In this document: positions 9,707 through 18,500 of the stretch, piece after piece | Layout of the letters: every line of letters starts with the position of its first letter | How positions within the stretch are numbered: position 1 is the stretch's first letter | Assembly: GCF_003056335.1 (NCBI RefSeq) | Contig: NZ_PYWA01000007.1 | Span: 62,001-126,000, forward strand | From: Paracoccus indicus | Lineage (GTDB): Bacteria; Pseudomonadota; Alphaproteobacteria; Rhodobacterales; Rhodobacteraceae | Length of the DNA stretch: 64,000 bases | Direction: 5' to 3' | Translations under genes and position numbers: made by a program | Notes under the pieces: generated by a model | Seen by the model: the letters and a program-made list of their open reading frames with translations, nothing else | The model's database searches: none | What the model was told of the DNA's origin: nothing

Positions 9707-12668
9707 CACGAGCGAAAGAGGTCTCGAAACCCTTATCGTCCGCTCGCTGATCGACGAGGCCGGTTACGTCGCTGGCGCATCGACGGATTTCGATCGGGAC
9801 CACGCCCTAGACCTGGCCAAGCTGTTCGCCTTCCTGAACGCCACGCAGCCCGATGCTGTCGAAGCCCTCGGCATCGGTGAAGACGGGCCGAAGCGGCTGC
9901 AGTTCCTTCACCGGCTGCAAGGCGAGATCGCCAAGCGCGGTGTCATCGACGTGCTGCGCAACGGCGTGAAGCACGGCCCCGGATCGGTTGAGCTGTTTTT
10001 CGGCACGCCGACGCCCGGCAACGCCAAGGCCGAGGAGCTGTTCGCCGCCAATATCTTCAGCGTCACCCGCCAGCTGCACTATTCCAAGGATGCGACCAAG
10101 CTGTCGCTCGACGCAGCGCTGTTCATCAACGGCCTGCCCGTCGCCACCTTCGAGTTGAAGAACAGCCTGACCAAGCAGACGGTCGAGGGCGCGATCGAGC
10201 AGTACAAGCGCGACCGTGACCCGAAGGAGCTGCTGTTCCAGTTCGGCCGCTGCGTCGTCCATTTCGCCGTGGACGACCACGAAGTGCGGATGTGCAGTCA
10301 CCTGAAGGGCAAGGCGTCCTGGTTCCTGCCCTTCAACAAGGGCTGGAATGACGGCGCGGGCAACCCGCCGAACCCGCATGGACTGAAAACCGACTATCTG
10401 TGGAAGCAGGTTCTTACGAAGCGCAACCTCACCGACATATTGGAAAACTATGCGCAGGTGGTCGAGGAAACGGACGAGCGCGGAAAGAAGAAGCCGCCGA
10501 AGCAGATTTTCCCGCGCTTTCACCAGCTCGACGTGGTGCGCAAGCTGCTGGCTGACGCCGAGGCTTCCGGCGCCGGGCGGCGGTACCTGATCCAGCACTC
10601 GGCAGGTTCGGGCAAGAGCAACTCGATTGCCTGGCTCGGCCACCAGCTGATCGGGCTGGAGACCGGCGGCAAGCCGACCTTCGACACCGTCATCGTTGTC
10701 ACCGACAGGCGTAATCTCGACAAACAGATCCGCGACACGATCAAGCAGTTCGCGCAGGTGTCCTCCATCGTCGGCGCGGTCACGGAAGGCTCGCAGCAGC
10801 TGCGGACGTTCCTGCAGCAGGGCAAGAAGATCATCATCACCACGGTGCAGAAGTTCCCGTTCATCCTCGACGAGATCGGGGACGGGCATCGCGGGCGAAC
10901 CTTCGCCATCATCATTGACGAGGCGCATTCCAGCCAGGGCGGCCGGACCTCGGCAAAGATGAACATCGCGCTTGCCGCGAACGGCGCCGAGGAGGAAGAG
11001 GAAACCGTCGAGGACACGATCAACCGGCTGATGGAAGCGCGGAAGGTCCTGCCGAACGCGAGCTATTTCGCCTTCACCGCCACGCCCAAGAACAAGACGC
11101 TGGAGATTTTCGGCACGGCGGTCCCCGAGGGTGGGAAAGTCAGGCACGTCCCCTTCCACAATTATTCGATGAAGCAGGCCATCGAAGAGGGCTTCATCCT
11201 CGACGTGCTCAAGCACTACACGCCAGTCGAGAGCTACTACCGGCTCATGAAGACGGTGGAGGACGACCCGCAGTTCGACGCCAAGCGGGCGCAAAAAAAG
11301 CTCAGGCGCTATGTCGAATCCCATGACCATGCCATCCGCAAGAAAGCTGAGATCATGGTCGACCACTTCCACGACCAGGTGATGGCTCACCGCAAGATCG
11401 GCGGCGCAGCGCGCTCGATGGTGGTGACCAGCGGAATTCACCGCGCAATCCAGTATTTTCACGCCTTCGGGGAGTATCTGAAGGAGCGCAAGAGCCCCTA
11501 TCAGGCCATCGTCGCCTTCTCGGGCGAGCACGAATATGGCGGTCAGAAGGTGACCGAGGCGTCGCTCAACGGCTTTCCCAGCAACAAGATCGAGGAGTTG
11601 ATCCAGAAGGACCCGTACCGGTTTCTCATCGTCGCCGACAAGTTCCAGACCGGCTATGACGAGCCGCTTCTGCACACGATGTACGTGGACAAAACGCTGT
11701 CCGGCATCAAGGCCGTGCAGACGTTGTCGCGCTTGAACCGGGCACATCCGCAGAAGCACGATACCTTCGTGCTGGATTTCATGAACGATGTGGACAGCAT
11801 CAAGGCGTCGTTCGAGGACTATTACCGCACGACGATCCTGAGCGAGGAGACCGACCCGAACAAGCTGCACGACCTGAAAGCGCGGCTCGACGGCTACCAG
11901 GTCTATTCCTGGGAGCAGGTGGAGGACCTCGTGGCGCTTTATCTCAATGGCGCCGACCGCGACAAGCTCGACCCCATCCTCGACGCGTGCGTCGCGGTCT
12001 ACAAAGCCGATCTCGATGAGGATGGGCAGGTCGACTTCAAGGGCAAGGCAAAGGCTTTCACGCGCACCTACGGATTCCTCGCGGCCATCCTGCCCTACAC
12101 GAATGCGAAGTGGGAGAAGCTCTCGATTTTCCTGAACTTCCTGACGCCGAAACTGCCCGCTCCGGAGGAGCAGGACCTGTCGAAGGGCATTCTGGAGGCC
12201 ATCGACATGGACAGCTACCGAGTCGAGGCGCAGGCGACGATGGCGATTGCGCTTCCCGATGCCGACGCGGAAATTGGACCTGTGCCGTTGGGCGGAGGCG
12301 GCCGTAAGCCTGAGCCGGAACTGGATCTGCTCAGCAACATCCTCAAGACGTTCAACGAGATGTTCGGCAACATCGACTGGAAGGACGCCGACAAGATCGG
12401 GAAGGTGATAGCTGAGGAGTTGCCCACGAAGGTCGCGGCCGACAAGGCCTATCAAAACGCGATGCAGAATTCGGACAAGCAGAACGCCCGCATCGAGCAC
12501 GACAAGGCACTGGAGCGCGCGGTCATCGAGCTTCTGTCGGACCATACCGAGCTATTCAAACAGTTCAGCGACAATCCATCGTTCAAGAAATGGCTTTCGG
12601 AGACGATTTTCGCGGCGACCTATGCCGAGAAGGCGGCACCGACCGGTTCGGCCGCTACTCGCAGCTGA
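9693..12668 (+). CDS. hsdR: Type I restriction endonuclease/translocase HsdR
   Basis: 991 residues. This is the motor and nuclease subunit, which translocates DNA with ATP and cuts away from the unmodified target. A PD-(D/E)XK nuclease core is at about 140-156 (D140, then FELKN with E154 and K156). A superfamily 2 helicase follows: Walker A HSAGSGKS near 302-310, DEAH near 407, TATP near 460, and a motif VI-like TLSRLNRAHP near 680. The C-terminus (about 850-960) is helical and should bind HsdM. The ATG overlaps the hsdS stop by 14 bases. No internal stop or missing motif is seen, so the enzyme should be active. Confidence 0.95.
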   Translation: MPTTDTSERGLETLIVRSLIDEAGYVAGASTDFDRDHALDLAKLFAFLNATQPDAVEALGIGEDGPKRLQFLHRLQGEIAKRGVIDVLRNGVKHGPGSVELFFGTPTPGNAKAEELFAANIFSVTRQLHYSKDATKLSLDAALFINGLPVATFELKNSLTKQTVEGAIEQYKRDRDPKELLFQFGRCVVHFAVDDHEVRMCSHLKGKASWFLPFNKGWNDGAGNPPNPHGLKTDYLWKQVLTKRNLTDILENYAQVVEETDERGKKKPPKQIFPRFHQLDVVRKLLADAEASGAGRRYLIQHSAGSGKSNSIAWLGHQLIGLETGGKPTFDTVIVVTDRRNLDKQIRDTIKQFAQVSSIVGAVTEGSQQLRTFLQQGKKIIITTVQKFPFILDEIGDGHRGRTFAIIIDEAHSSQGGRTSAKMNIALAANGAEEEEETVEDTINRLMEARKVLPNASYFAFTATPKNKTLEIFGTAVPEGGKVRHVPFHNYSMKQAIEEGFILDVLKHYTPVESYYRLMKTVEDDPQFDAKRAQKKLRRYVESHDHAIRKKAEIMVDHFHDQVMAHRKIGGAARSMVVTSGIHRAIQYFHAFGEYLKERKSPYQAIVAFSGEHEYGGQKVTEASLNGFPSNKIEELIQKDPYRFLIVADKFQTGYDEPLLHTMYVDKTLSGIKAVQTLSRLNRAHPQKHDTFVLDFMNDVDSIKASFEDYYRTTILSEETDPNKLHDLKARLDGYQVYSWEQVEDLVALYLNGADRDKLDPILDACVAVYKADLDEDGQVDFKGKAKAFTRTYGFLAAILPYTNAKWEKLSIFLNFLTPKLPAPEEQDLSKGILEAIDMDSYRVEAQATMAIALPDADAEIGPVPLGGGGRKPEPELDLLSNILKTFNEMFGNIDWKDADKIGKVIAEELPTKVAADKAYQNAMQNSDKQNARIEHDKALERAVIELLSDHTELFKQFSDNPSFKKWLSETIFAATYAEKAAPTGSAATRS

Positions 12669-12855
12669 ACCAGCGCATGGCAGTTTGGATCAGATGGTCA
12701 TGATCCCCGCTAGTGGCCTCTTGGTAGAACGCGTCGATCTCCTTCTGCGAGAGGCCCGCATCTTTTGCAGCCTGCCGGCACAAGCCGAGGATCATGAAGG
12801 CATTGCTGTCGTGTCCAGTCAGCTGGACTGTTATGTTTGAGTACTTCGGGGGCAT
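12655..12855 (-). CDS. Small conserved hypothetical protein facing hsdR
   Basis: 66 residues starting MPPKYSNITVQLTGHDSNAF, with KDAGLSQKEIDAFYQEATSGDHDHLIQTAMRWF. I recognise this as a widespread short protein of unknown function found near restriction and mobile genes; it has no catalytic motif I can name. It converges on hsdR, and its last 14 bases overlap the hsdR 3' end in antisense. The next leftward gene upstream on the same strand is phage lysis, so it may belong to the restriction island rather than the prophage. Confidence 0.75.
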   Translation of the reverse strand: MPPKYSNITVQLTGHDSNAFMILGLCRQAAKDAGLSQKEIDAFYQEATSGDHDHLIQTAMRWFSCE

Positions 12856-12960
12856 TGACCGGCTCCTCCAGCGCAGTAGGTACGACGCCTAGAACGCTCG
12901 TTTATCCATTATTATCAACAAGATATGGCGGCTTGACTCGCGCTTCTCCCACTGCCGTGT

Positions 12961-13224
12961 TTAAGGGCTTGGGCTGCGACAACTTCGCGCCTGATCCCGC
13001 AGGACGCTGTAGTCGGCGAGCGTCTCCGCGATCGCCGAACCCTCGGGCAGCAGGGCCAGCTCCTCTGCAGCGCGCGCCTGGAACTCCCTGCTGTACTCGA
13101 CGACCGGCGGACACGCCCCTGGCCCGCTACGGTCAGAACCGACCGTCGCGCAGCCGCTCAGCCAGGTCGTCGCGAGAACGAGGACGGCGCGCCGCAGCCT
13201 CCAGCATTCGGCGTTGTACGTCAT
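12961..13224 (-). CDS. Outer-membrane spanin lipoprotein (Rz1-like)
   Basis: 87 residues with a lipoprotein signal: a basic start (CWRLRRAVLVL), a hydrophobic run and the lipobox LSGC. The mature part has CPPVVEYSREFQARAAEELALLPEGS, seen in o-spanins of alphaproteobacterial phages. It would sit in the inner leaflet of the outer membrane and pair with the i-spanin to fuse the two membranes at lysis. Its 5' end overlaps the 3' part of the i-spanin gene by 92 bases in another frame, the classic Rz/Rz1 arrangement. Confidence 0.75.
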   Translation of the reverse strand: MTYNAECWRLRRAVLVLATTWLSGCATVGSDRSGPGACPPVVEYSREFQARAAEELALLPEGSAIAETLADYSVLRDQARSCRSPSP

Positions 13225-13390
13225 TGGTCTTCTCCGAGGTTTCGAGGCGTTCGGCGAGGCGTCCCGCTCGCTCCCCGGAGCGCCGAAGCGAAAGCAGGAA
13301 CAGGAGCACTGCCAGCGCGATGGCTCCGTAGCGCAGCGCCGCCCGCATCCATGGGCTCGTGGCGATCCCGGTGAGGAGCCCGCCGATCAC
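13133..13390 (-). CDS. Inner-membrane spanin (Rz-like)
   Basis: 85 residues: one N-terminal membrane segment (ALRYGAIALAVLLFLLSL, about 19-36), then a charged helical stretch with coiled-coil character (RSGERAGRLAERLETSEKTN). This is the layout of i-spanins. The start is GTG at 13390, which overlaps the TGA of the endolysin gene (GTGA), so the two are coupled. The frame stays open further upstream, but that is endolysin sequence. Assigned from topology and from the overlapping lipoprotein gene, not from sequence similarity. Confidence 0.65.
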   Translation of the reverse strand: MIGGLLTGIATSPWMRAALRYGAIALAVLLFLLSLRRSGERAGRLAERLETSEKTNDVQRRMLEAAARRPRSRDDLAERLRDGRF

Positions 13391-14061
13391 CGACGCCCCC
13401 GCTTCCAATCGTCGAGGCGGGCATAGATGGTGACCCCGATGCCGCCGAGCGCCACGGCGATGAACACCCAACGCAACGTGTCGAGATACGGCACCAGTGG
13501 CAGGATGGCGGTCTGGGTCTCGGTCAGGACGCTCTGCGCCACCTCCACGCCGGCAGCGCCCAGCGTGGCGACACCGGCCGCCCCGCCACCCTTCATGGTG
13601 CGGCTCTCCGCCAGCACTTCGCGCGCGGGCGGCGTTTCTTCGGCGAAGGCGGTCGGCCGGACCGGGAACCGCTCGCCCCACTGACGCGCGGGGCCGAGGT
13701 CGACATGGATGAACCCCGATCGCGGGTAGAACCCGAAGCCGAGGAACCCGACCTCCCGCGCCGCAGCCTCGAACGCCACCGGGTCGTGGTTTGCCATGGC
13801 GATGTCCAAGGCGGCGCCGTCGAGGTGCTTCGAGCGGGTGGCGCCGCCCACGGCGCGGTTGTGCTCGGGGCTGCGATAGGCGGAGCGGACGATCAGCGGC
13901 TTGCCCAGCCGGTCGCGCAGCGCCTGCAGCTTGTCGAGCGCCGCTTCGTTGATCAGCAGCTTGCCGGTGCCCCGGCAGGCGATTTCGGCCGGGCTGAAAT
14001 TCGGCCAGCGCCAGGTGCCCTCGGGCACGTCGCGCCAGTGGCTGTGGAAGGTCTTCGTCAT
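13387..14061 (-). CDS. Peptidase M15-type endolysin with C-terminal membrane anchor
   Basis: 224 residues. Residues about 10-130 are a peptidase M15A (D-Ala-D-Ala carboxypeptidase-like) domain: SAYRSPEHNRAVGG, the zinc-binding SKHLDGAALDIA (His and Asp ligands), and GFIHVDLG with the third ligand. It should cleave peptidoglycan cross-links during lysis. An Ala-rich region and one membrane segment (LRWVFIAVALGGIGVTIYA) near the C-terminus suggest it is tethered in the inner membrane. First gene of the endolysin/spanin cassette, preceded by a hairpin at 14083-14101. Confidence 0.85.
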   Translation of the reverse strand: MTKTFHSHWRDVPEGTWRWPNFSPAEIACRGTGKLLINEAALDKLQALRDRLGKPLIVRSAYRSPEHNRAVGGATRSKHLDGAALDIAMANHDPVAFEAAAREVGFLGFGFYPRSGFIHVDLGPARQWGERFPVRPTAFAEETPPAREVLAESRTMKGGGAAGVATLGAAGVEVAQSVLTETQTAILPLVPYLDTLRWVFIAVALGGIGVTIYARLDDWKRGRR

Positions 14062-14082
14062 GGGGGCCTCCGAAAACGAGAA

Positions 14083-14101
14083 ACCCGCCTCGAGGGCGGG
14101 T
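14083..14101 (-). terminator. Hairpin between holin-like and endolysin genes
   Basis: ACCCGCC and GGCGGGT form a perfect 7-bp stem with a 5-base loop. On the minus strand the stem is followed by TTTCTCGTTTTC. It may be a leaky terminator that sets expression of the lysis cassette. Confidence 0.5.
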
Positions 14102-14134
14102 CATTGCGGGCTGATGAATGGGGATTGGGCGCGG

Positions 14135-14422
14135 CTACGGGCCGCTGCCGAAGATCTTGAGCTTGATGGCGATGCCTGCGAGCAGCGCCAGCATGACGCC
14201 GGTGGTGATCATGCGGACGGCGGTCTGCATCGCGGTGCGGCGCACCAGCCGAATGCAATCCACCAGGGAGCGCAGATCGCGGATGTCGAGCGCGGCCTCG
14301 TCGCCATCGAGGCCGACATCGGCGAGCGCGCGCTTCGCGCCTTCCTCGGCCGCGCGGGTAAGGATCGCCTCGAACTCGGCGTCGGGCATGCGCACGAAGC
14401 CTTCGGATCGGGGTGGTGTCAT
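14135..14422 (-). CDS. DUF6127-like membrane protein, holin candidate
   Basis: 95 residues from an ATG at 14422 preceded by AGGACC; the open frame upstream of it does not look coding. The N-terminus is charged and helical (MPDAEFEAILTRAAEEGAKRALADVG). A single membrane helix lies near the C-terminus (ITTGVMLALLAGIAIKLKIF). I associate it with the DUF6127 family of Rhodobacterales prophages. Its position, size and one membrane segment beside endolysin and spanins make a holin or holin-like role plausible, but that is inference. Confidence 0.65.
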   Translation of the reverse strand: MTPPRSEGFVRMPDAEFEAILTRAAEEGAKRALADVGLDGDEAALDIRDLRSLVDCIRLVRRTAMQTAVRMITTGVMLALLAGIAIKLKIFGSGP

Positions 14423-14441
14423 CGGGTCCTCCTTCCGGCGC

Positions 14442-15518
14442 TCAGCCGATCTTGCAGCCCCAGAGGGACGTGTGATCGGCGGCGAAGTAGCCGTCCGCAG
14501 CGCGGAAGACTCCTTGCAGTTCGACGGTGTCTCCGGCGGTGAGAGGTGCGATGGTCTGCAGCCAGAGTGCTGTCCACTCGGAGACATGCGCACCACTGAT
14601 CTCGCCGAATGAGCCCCGAAGCACGGTTGTTCCGTTCAGCACCAGCCGCCCGCTCATGCGGGCCGCGGTGCTTGCGTTGACCTTGTACATGAGCGTCGCG
14701 CCGAAGAGGTAGGTGCCGTCGACTGGAGCCAAGAAGTGGTTGTTCGCGGCGTCGAAGGCACCCTGATCGTTGTAGTCGGTGTTGTTGAGGCCAATCTTCA
14801 TCCAGGAGCCGACGCCCACATAGTTGTCATAGTTCGTGTACGCCTTGAAGCGGGGCAGCCGGGGCTGATCGACGATGCCGCTCGCGTTGTCGACGCTGAG
14901 CCCGTCGAAGAACGTGCTGCCGTCGGCGGAGACCGCGAGGCGGAAGCGGTCGGAGCCGAAGAGCCCCACCAGCGCCTTGGTCAAGAAGCCGGTCTGGAGC
15001 GTCAGGCCCAGATCGTCACCGGCGGCCTCCTTGTTCATGGTGTAGAAAAGATCGCCGGTGCCGCCCTCGGCCACGGTCTTCGCCGTCCAGAGCGCGGCGT
15101 TCAGCTTGGCCGAGAACGGGTTCGACGCATCCGCTGTCGTGCCCAGCCCGAGCAGCGCCATGTTCTGCAACGCCGCGGGCGTAGTCCCGACCCAGCCCGC
15201 GCCGTCGTAGACCAGCAGCAAGCCCTCGTCCTCGACCCACGCCCGCCAGCCGGTGCGCGGCGGCAGGCGCAGCCAGGCGCCATCGGTCCAGAGCGCGACG
15301 TTGAGGTCCCAGCCGGCCCAGTCGCCCGTCGCGCCCGAGCTGACGATGTAGCGGTCACCGTCAGCGGGGATGGCGGGCGGCGCTGTCAGATCCCGGTCGA
15401 GGACGGAAAGCTGGACGAGCCCGTCGAGGATCCGCAGCGCCTCGTTGTGGGTGACATGCTTCTGGGCCTGCGCCGCCAGGATGTAGGGCAGCAGCAGATG
15501 GGTCGTGGCGTCGGACAT
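14442..15518 (-). CDS. DUF2793 phage protein (tail fibre/receptor-associated)
   Basis: 358 residues. The N-terminal half matches DUF2793: LPYILAAQAQKHVTHNEALR, PADGDRYIVSSGATGDWAG and LWTDGAWLRLPPRTGWRAWVEDE. The C-terminal ~130 residues (FDAANNHFLAPVDGTYLFGATL ... VELQGVFRA) resemble a C1q/TNF-like beta-sandwich of the kind used as a phage tip module. In Rhodobacterales prophages this gene follows the baseplate megaprotein, as here (11 bases after it), so it probably forms the distal tail fibre. The C1q-like reading is tentative. Confidence 0.75.
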   Translation of the reverse strand: MSDATTHLLLPYILAAQAQKHVTHNEALRILDGLVQLSVLDRDLTAPPAIPADGDRYIVSSGATGDWAGWDLNVALWTDGAWLRLPPRTGWRAWVEDEGLLLVYDGAGWVGTTPAALQNMALLGLGTTADASNPFSAKLNAALWTAKTVAEGGTGDLFYTMNKEAAGDDLGLTLQTGFLTKALVGLFGSDRFRLAVSADGSTFFDGLSVDNASGIVDQPRLPRFKAYTNYDNYVGVGSWMKIGLNNTDYNDQGAFDAANNHFLAPVDGTYLFGATLMYKVNASTAARMSGRLVLNGTTVLRGSFGEISGAHVSEWTALWLQTIAPLTAGDTVELQGVFRAADGYFAADHTSLWGCKIG

Positions 15519-15528
15519 GGGATGGCCT

Positions 15529-18500
15529 TCAGAGTATCAGCGTGACGGTCTTGGGCGCGCCCCGCCCCACGAGGGCGGAGAGCTGGTAGATGCGGACGGT
15601 GAGGTTGTCGCCGGGCCCGAGCGGCCCGCTCCAATCGGCGGTCTGCTGGGCGGCGGTGTAGACGGCGCTGGCGGTGGCGGTGCTCAGCAGCCGCATTACC
15701 GTGGCACCGTCCAGGATTTCGACCTCGTAGGCTTCCAGTTCCTCCGCCATAGGCACTTCGACAGCGCCCCAGCTGTCGGCGGCGAGCGCGCGGGACCGGC
15801 GTTTCCAGCGGATCGTCAGATCGCCGGGCGTACGCGGCGTGCGCCACGGCTGCTCGACATGGGCGACGGAGAACGGCCGCAGCCCCACGCCTACCGGCGT
15901 GAATGCCTGCGCGACATAGGTCTCGTCGCTGACCGATCGGCTCGCCGGGCCGACGCGCCAGTTCCACGGGATGCCGAGATCAGCCTCGGCGATCGGCAGC
16001 GATGCGAGGCTGTCGTCGAGCACGACGACCCGCGCGCCTGCCGGAGCCGGGTTGCCCATGGCGCCTTCTGTGCCGCGCTGACCGCGCAGGAGCCGGGTGA
16101 GCCTATACCGGCCGGGCGCGAGCAGCTCGGCCGCACCCGCCTGGACGATCTCCCAGACGCCGGGCGCGCTCTCGATGGCCAGCGCGTTCGCCCCGCCGAA
16201 CAGGGTCAGCTCGGTGACGCTTTCCAGCGTGCCGGTCAGCAGATCGATTACCAGCGCATTGCCGAGATCGAAGCGCGACGTGGGGCCGGCATAGAAGTCC
16301 GAGACCAGCGCCCCGATCCGGGCGCGGCTGCCGAACGTCGTCAGCAGCTCGAAGCCATCGGTCGACGGGCTGCGGAACACCGCCATCTCTCCGGGCCACG
16401 GCACGGCATGCGCCGCCGCAAACGGCCGGTGCGCGGGCTGGTCTTCGGTCAGCTGCGGCAGGTCCATGAGCACCGCATCCGGCGCGCCGAACACCACGGC
16501 GCGCGTCAGCGACGCCGCGCGGGGATCGCCGGGCGGCAGATCGTAGGTCGCCCTGTCCTGGCGCACCGCCTCGATGCCGCGCGCCTCGGCATCGGCGATG
16601 GAGATGAGCCGCAGGTCGACCAGCCGCCCGTCATGCACGAGGCGGATCGCGTCAGCCGGATCGAGCGCGAGCCGCGAGGGCGGCACACGGAATGCCGCCG
16701 TCTCGCGCCCCACCCACGCCTCCATCAGCGCGCGGCGGCAGCGGCGCTCGGCCTCCTCGGGCGGCACCGCCATCGGGAAGGATTCTGAGGCGATCCGGGT
16801 CGTGTCTACCGTGATGCGCCGCGCCTCGACGAGGGCCGCGTCGTAGTCCTCGTCGGCGCGCGCGATCTGCCATTTCAGCGCCTGCGGCAGTTCGGTCTCC
16901 TGGCCGCGCGTCAGTTCCAGCACGTCGCCCTCGCGGGCGGCCACCAGATCGTCGGGTACGAGAGTGGTGACGGAGGCCCGGCCGCGCATTACGAAGCGGA
17001 TCACCCCCTCGGTCTCGACGGCGTCGAAGCCGAAGTGGCGCGACAGCGTCGTGATCGAGGCGCGCGGGCTCTCCAGCGCCGTGATGGCGTAGCCCTCGAC
17101 CGCGCCCCAGAGCCCGGTGACGTCGATCCGGGACTCGGGCAGCCCGGCGCGCAGACAAAGGTGGCGGACGAGCGCGGCCAGCGACACCGCCCCAAGCCGC
17201 CCGGTCAGCCAGTGGCCGAGCCGCCAGTTGCCACCGTCCGTCCAGACATCGGTGAGCGCCGGAAAGAACGGATAGGGCCGCGCGTCCCAGGTCCAGGCGG
17301 CGCATTCGGGGACATGCACCATCCGACCGCCGTAGACCGAGGACACCGGGTTGTTCGCGGCCTCGCCCCACCAGAGGTACGTCGCCTCGAGATACGCCCG
17401 CTGGATGGCGTCGTCGCGCCAGCCCCGCGAAAAATGCGGCGTGAAGCTCTCGGACGACTTCGGGTCGAAGAAGACGTTCGGCTGGTTGGTGCCACGGTCG
17501 ATAGCGGGGCAACCGAGTTCCGTGAACCAGATCGGCTTGGATTGCGGCGCCCATTCGGTTGGGGTGCCGCTCTCCTCGCCGCCGGGGCGGTTGTAGTGTG
17601 CGTTCGACCACCAGGCGCGAAGATCCTTGTAGCGGAAGACCCACGGCTTTCCCGCGCCGCCATCCGTGATCGGCGTCCGCACCTGTGCGGTTCGATCCGC
17701 CGGACTGGCGTAGAACCAGTCGAAGCCCTCGCCGCCCGCGATGTTCCCCTGCAGGTAGGCCCGGTCGTAGATCGCGGGCCAGCCCTCGGCTGCATCGATA
17801 TGCTCGAAGCCGTCGCGCCAATCCGACAGTGGCATATAGTTGTCGATCCCGACGAAATCGATCTCCGGATCGGCCCATAGTGGGTCGAGATGGAAGAACA
17901 CATCGCCCGAGCCGTCGCCCGGCTGATGCCCGAAATACTCCGACCAGTCGGCGGCATAGCCGAGGCTCACACCGGACCCGAGGATCGACCGCACATCCGC
18001 AAGCAGGTCCCGATACGCCTGCACCGCCGGATAGGTGCTGGCGCTCGAGCGGATCGTCGTGAGCCCCGGCATCTCGGTGCCGATCAGGAAGGCGTCGACC
18101 CCGCCCGCCGCCACGCAGAGATGGGCGTAGTGCAGCACCATGCGCCGCAGACCCCAGTCGCCGGATGGTCCGGTCCAAGAAACCGTCTGACCCGAAACGC
18201 TGAAGCTCGCGGGCGTGGCCGCGCCGAACAGCGCCGCGACCTGGCTTGCGGCCGTGGCGGTCTTGTCGACCGATCCGGCGTAGCCAGCGGCAGGCGAACA
18301 GGTGATCCGCCCTCGCCAAGGAAACGCAGGCTGACCCGTCTCCGCGGCGCTGTCGGAATACGGGTTCGGCAGCGTGTTGCCGGGCGGCACGTCCATCAGG
18401 ATGAAGGGATAGAAGGTGACGCGCAGTCCGCGCGCCTTCATCTCCTGGATGGCCTGAACCACCGCGAAGTCGGACGGCGTGCCGCCATAGACCGGCCGGT

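Noticed and set aside
9807-12545. 912-codon open frame on the minus strand opposite hsdR
   Set aside because: High-GC antisense shadow of hsdR: composition is Leu/Arg/Val/Asp-rich without motifs, while hsdR itself has all its catalytic motifs.
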